From the NCBI RefSeq assembly GCF_000308815.1, contig NZ_BAFX01000023.1, forward strand, positions 1 to 64,000: 64,000 nucleotides of DNA. Reading direction: 5' to 3'. The position numbers and the translations under genes are program-made. Within the stretch, counting starts at the first letter, position 1; every line of letters begins with the position of its first letter. Positions 12,001 through 18,000 of the stretch are shown piece by piece. The DNA is from Nocardia concava NBRC 100430 (GTDB taxonomy: Bacteria; Actinomycetota; Actinomycetes; Mycobacteriales; Mycobacteriaceae). The notes beneath the pieces were generated by a model. That model worked only from the letters and a program-made list of their open reading frames with translations. It was not told where the DNA came from and did not search any database.

Positions 12001-15000
12001 GGAGCTCGCCGACATCCGCACCCGCCTCGACGCCCTGGCCCCGGAATTCGCCGCCCTGGGCCGCGATGACTGGCACCGCGCCATGATGGATCGCTTCGAC
12101 GAGATCCAGGGGCATGCCCGCCCCGAGGACAACGAAACCACCGGCGACGGCGGCGGCAAGGAGCCCCCGAACCGAAACTCCTCCACCCCACCGGATCCCG
12201 ACCCGGAAGAGCCCGGCAACCAGCGCCCGATTCCCGCCAAGCCGGACTATCCGCCGTCCGCGCATCTGCCCGAGGGTGGCCGAGAGCCGAACCCTGTGCC
12301 CCCCAAGCCCGACTACCCGCCGACGGCGCATTTGTTCGAGGGCAACGACGATCCCACGGTCAATATGTCGGGCGGCGAGAACGCGAAGCCGTTCGCGGGC
12401 AACGAGGATCCGACCGTTGAGCTCGAGCGCGGCAGCGAAGAATCCAAGCCGCCGGGGAGCGAGGATCCGACGGTCGAGCTGGCGCGGCCGGGGGAGAGCG
12501 CGACGCTCGAGTTGCCGGTGGCGGAAGAGGAAGCGCTGCCGGTGGATCCGGTGGCGGATTCGCCCTCATTGCAGGCGGCGGCACGGTTCCTGCGGGAGGC
12601 CGTCAACGATCCGCTGGCGCCCGGCCGCGAGGTCAACGCGGTGCTTTTCACCTCGCGACTGATGGACGCGCTGGGACTCGAGACCGCCGCCGCGCACCTC
12701 AACGATCCGCTCGCCTATCTCCGTGAGATCGCCGAAATGGCCAAGGCGCGTGGCTTCTTCGGCGATCCGGACCGGTCCGCCCCGCCGCCCATGCGCGAGG
12801 CCGACGACTATCGACCGCTGACCCCCGAGGAGCTCTACGGTTCCGAGGAGTACTGGCGCACCGAGGCCGACCCGGAGCAGCTGGCCGCCATCGAAGCGCA
12901 TCTGCGTGAAACCGGCCTGGACCGCCGTCTCGCCGAGCTCGACGCGGGAGAGCCGACCCGAGCTCTCGACCCCGCCGCCCAGACGCGCGAACTACCTTCG
13001 AGCGCAACGAATCCCGACGGCGGCGAGCCGGTCCGGGAACGCCCGCTGGAAGCCTGGTCGCAGCGCCCGCACGACCCGGACAGCGCCGAATCCCGGGTCT
13101 TCACACTCGACGAACTGCGCGACAGGCTCGCCGGTGAGTTCGGCCTGTCGGAGGAGGACCTGCGCCGCCGGAATCTGGGGGAGCTCGCGGGCGACATGCA
13201 GTTCCGGAACATGCTGCGCGCCGGCGGTCTGGAGGCCCTCGACCACGTACTCAGCAGCCACGACGCCGTCACCGGAGCCGAACGCGAACATCTGGCCCGC
13301 GTGCGCGACGAGTGGGCGCGACTGCTCGGCATCCCCGAATCCGCCCTGGATCCGGCGCACACCACCGCCGAGCAGCGTGACGCCGCGCTCGCCGCGGCTC
13401 GCGCCGAAACCTTGCGCCGCGCAATGGATGTCGCCGACCTGATGGCCGCGGCGCTGCACGACCCGGCCGCCCAGCGCGCACACGTGGTGCTGGAATCCGG
13501 CGGCGAGCGCGTGCACGCCCGCATCGTCGAATCCGCCGACGGCGTCAAGCGGGTCGAACTGGTGCCGCGGCCCGAGACCGGTGCGCCGCGTCCGGCGGTG
13601 CAGGCGCCGCCGCGCTGGATCGACAACCTGCTGCGCCGCCTCGACCAGGGCTATCACGGACTGACCCCGAAGTATCCGTCCGGCTCGCGCTGGGATTCCT
13701 TCGGCTTCTCGACAATGGCCGCGGAGCTCGGCTACGCCGTCCACAGCTCCGTGCTGGAGCACATCAAAGACAAGTTCAATCCGGTCCGGGTCATCAAGGA
13801 ACTCGTCACATTCTGGCAGGGCCGCGAACGCATGCCCCTGATGAAATACCTGACCCGCCGGATCGCCGACATCTCCACGTCCCAGATCCCGATGCGCACC
13901 GCGGACGGGGGCGAATACCGTCCGCACATCACCGAGGCCGATCCGCGCCTGCGCGCCGAGGTCGAGGAATCGCTGCGCCTGGCGGGCATGACAATCGAGT
14001 CGGAACTGCCTGTGCCGCAGCATGAACCGGCCGATCCGGTGCGGTTCGAGCCGGAGTCGCACGAGTGGGGCCGGGAGGTGCCGCAGCCGCTGGTCGACGC
14101 CGCGGACGCCCGCGACGCCGCGCTGGCGGAGCTGGTCCGGATGGCTCGCGAGTACAAGATCCCGCTTGCCTCCGATGATCCGGCGGCCGTGCGGAACGCG
14201 GTCGAGGAGGCCCGGGCCCGCCTCATGCGCCGCGGCGGGGCGGTCGAGGCGCTGCGCGATGTCGGGCAGCGCTGGCTGGTCGAGGACGCGGCCATCCCGT
14301 TCAGCCGCGAGGTCAGCATCTTCGACAAGGATCCGATGGGACGGTTCCTGCGCGAATTCGCACATGCGCGGGCGCTGGAGCAGGAGGAGCAGAGGGCGCA
14401 CGACCGTCGCGAGGCGGCGGGCATCGGGCACGACGATCCGCCGCTGGAATACCGTGCGCGCGAACCCAAGCCGTCCATGCTGGACGTGGTGGGCGTCAAC
14501 AACGGCGGCGAATGGGTGTATCACGTCGACGACATCGACGGGGAGTTGCTCGATACCCGCGAGGGCAGGCTGTTCAAGCGGGCACTGCGCCGCGACGAGA
14601 TACAGGACGAGCGCTCGAACTGGGCGCAGTTGCTCGAGGTCCCCCTCGATCGCATCGAGACCCGGGCGGATCTGGACCACGTTATCTCCGACCTGCGCAT
14701 GGGCGTGCGGGACGACCGTGCCCGGATGCTCGAATTCGCAGCCGCCGCAGACCATTTCCTCGGCGTGGACGACGCACTGCGCGAGCGTGTGCAGGAGGTC
14801 TCGGACCTCGCGGCCCGGGAATGGGCCGAGACCAACGGCGGCGTCCTGCTCGACCGGGAGCACGGCCTGGCGTTGCTGCCGGGCGAGCACGGCGGACCCG
14901 AACGCCTCGTGGTGATCCGCGGTGACGCCGAACACGACATCCACCTCGTCGACGCGCTGGCCGCGCACCCCGAGCTACGACAGCTGCTGAATCACGGTGA

Positions 15001-18000
15001 GCTGCGGCTGGATTACCGCGGTATCGGCCTCGACGAGCACGGCAATGTCCGAGTCACCGAGGAGCCGACACCTGCCGTGCGCTTCCACGACGTGGAGGTG
15101 GACGGTCAGCGGGTGCCGGTCGCGTTGATGAGTGAGGACGGCCACGGTCAGCGGCTGGTGCAGCCCACGCCAGAGCCGGTCGCCACATCGCACGAACCGG
15201 CGATTCCGCGCGATCCGGATGCCCTGCGGTCCGAACGGAACGCGGTGGCGCGCCGCCTGTCGCTCGACGAGACCCTGGATCTCGGCGAGAACCTGGACCG
15301 CACCATCGAGGCCATGCGGCAGGAGCTTTCGCTGCGCGCCGCGCAGCTCGAGGGCATGGCCGATTTCATCCGCACCTCGGATGCCATCGACACCTTCCAC
15401 GATCTGGACCGCGCGCTGGGCAATCTCGCCAACCGGCTCGGCCTGGACCCGGAGCAGCTGTCGCCGCGCGCGGTGGCCGAGGCGTTCGGCGATCCCCGGT
15501 TCCGAATGGGGGAGCGGCGGCATCAGGCGTTCGCCGACCTCATCGCCTACGCGGATGTGCTGCGCAAGAACGGGCACGAGACGGCCGTGCTCGCAGCCCG
15601 GGATCGGCTGGTGCGCCTGCTCGATGTCGACCGCGAGAATCTGCACGCCCTCGAGGGCGTCAAGGACTCCGAGAAGGTCGAGATCGTCGGCTTCGAACCG
15701 GACAAGAAGTCCACGGTTCCGGATGCGATCGCCGAGGCCTTCGAGAACATGGCCTTCCGGCCGGACGAACGCCGGGCGCATGCCATCGATGCGCTGGCCG
15801 ACTACATCGAGGCGATCGCCGCGCTCGACCCCCATCGTGACGGGCTGCGCTACGACCCGAGCACCGATCCGCGTGCCGTGGACGGCGAACTGCCCGTGCA
15901 CGATTCGAAGGGCCGCGAGCTGCTCAATTCGCTGTACGGCGACTATGTCGGCGAGCCGCCCAGGGCGGACGAGTTGATCCAGGCCGGTGAAGTCTGGTCG
16001 CGCCTGCTGGGCGTGGACACCGCCGATATCGACAAGATCGTCAAGCTCTACCAGGACCGCCTCGGCAGCCTGCACGACCGGATGAGCCCGAAGCAGCTGC
16101 GCGACGTGCTGCGCACGCTGACCGACACCGCGGGCAACCACGACGCCGCGTATCAGGTCTACCGTGCCAGCGTCACCGACACGCGAAACCTGCTCAGCCC
16201 CGAACAGGTTTCGGAGGTGGTGCGGGTCGTGCGCAAGGCCCGCAATATCGACGTGTACGAGGCGTACCGCGACGGCAAGATCGAGAAACACGAGCGGCTC
16301 ACCCCCAAGGAGTTCGACAAGGCGGTCGAGGCCATGCGGGCGGAGATCCAGGCCCGCAAGGCGGACATCGATCTGCTCGAGCGGCTCGCGGCCGCGCACC
16401 ACGACCTCACCCATCTCCCGGAACCCGAAGCGCCGCCGCGTGATCCGCGCGCGGTGGGACCCGAACTGGCGGCGGCCCGACACGAGCTGCGGGTGGCCGA
16501 GGATGGATTGGACTACGCCAAGGGCCGGATGTGGCGTGAGCGCGACGGCGACGAGTCCTACCGTCCGCTGCGAAACAGCGACCTGACGCCTGAGAACCTG
16601 GCAGGTACCGAGGACTACCTCGCAAACCGCCATCGCGCCGAGGGCGGCGAACTGCCGGGCAACGAGCAACGCATCGCCGACCTGTCCACGGCGGCAGGTG
16701 AATTCGATCGAGCACAGGCGCGCGTGCGTGACCTGGAGGCCGAAATGGGCCGCGGCATCGAAGCCGGTGCTGAGCCCGGTGAGACACCCGTGGACGCCTG
16801 GCGTCGGGAAGCCGAGGCCGCCCGTGCGGATCTGGAGGCGCTGGTCGCCACCGACCCGGCCGCCACCGGCGGCATCGACCACGCCATCGACCAGGTCGAG
16901 CGCCTGTCCCGGATGCCGTTGTCCTGGGATGACGTCTGGCCCGCTGAGCTGATCCCGCTGCGTGATGCGGTGCACCGCTACCAGCAGGCCGAAGAGTTCC
17001 TGGCCGAGGCCGAGACCGCGCAGGCCGATGCCGAGGCCGTCGCGGCGCGTGCGGCCGAGACGCCCGAGCAGCGGGCGGCCCGCGAACTCGCCACGGCCCG
17101 AGGCGATCTCGCGGCCGCTGAGGCGAGGGGAGATACCGCCCGGCGGGACGCGGCCGCCGAATACCTCGCTCGCTGGGAAGCCGAGCAGCGCCGCCTGGCC
17201 GGTGCGGCCGCCGCCGCGGCCGACACACCTCAGGCCGCCGCGCACCGTGCCCGCGAGGCTGCGCACGACAACTTGACCGCGGCCATCGCGGAACTCCACC
17301 GGGCCACCGGCCTGACCGTCACCGAACCCGAACTGGCCCCGGAACGCCTGCACGACACCATCAACGATCTGCTCGGCCGGGCGGGCGGCAACCTTCCCGA
17401 CACGGTCCGCGCCTTCGACCGCCTGCGGTCCGCCGCCGAGGCCTTCCACACCGCCGACGCCATCGCGCACTGGGTCGACAACCACTACCCCGATCCCGGT
17501 GCCCCGCCCCCCGACCCGACCGGTGGCGCCCCGGCCCGCCCGGGCCCGACCAACCCCGGCACCGACTCCGCCACGGCCGCCAAGCAGCCCGAAGCGAGCG
17601 CGCCGCCCCCGACCCCTGTCACCTCGGTTTCCACGTCCCTCGGCCTCGATTCGCCAACCCGCCCCGCACCAACCACCACCTCACACGACCCGACCACGGC
17701 ATCGACTTCAGCAAAGCCGCAGTCCGGCAACAACTCCGGACCGTTGATCGTCAAGGAGCAGGAAGCCTCCGATGGTTCCGAGCTGCCCGCTACGTCAAAG
17801 CAATCGACCGAGGGTGACCTAGGTGAGCAGGGGCGGTCCGGCACATCGGGTGAGCAGGCGCGACCCGCCGCGGGCGAGTCCGGCGGTTCGGACGGCACCG
17901 GCGAGCACGGTGGGTCCGGTCGCTCGGGTGCGGATGGTTCGGAGGAATCAGGTTCCGGCGCAACCTCGGAACCGGATGCGGGCGATGGCGGTGACATCGG

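Noticed and set aside
12992..17485. Long reverse-strand frames (12992-14968 and 14975-17485) in module B
   Set aside because: Shadows of a duplicated module whose forward frame matches copies A and C residue by residue.
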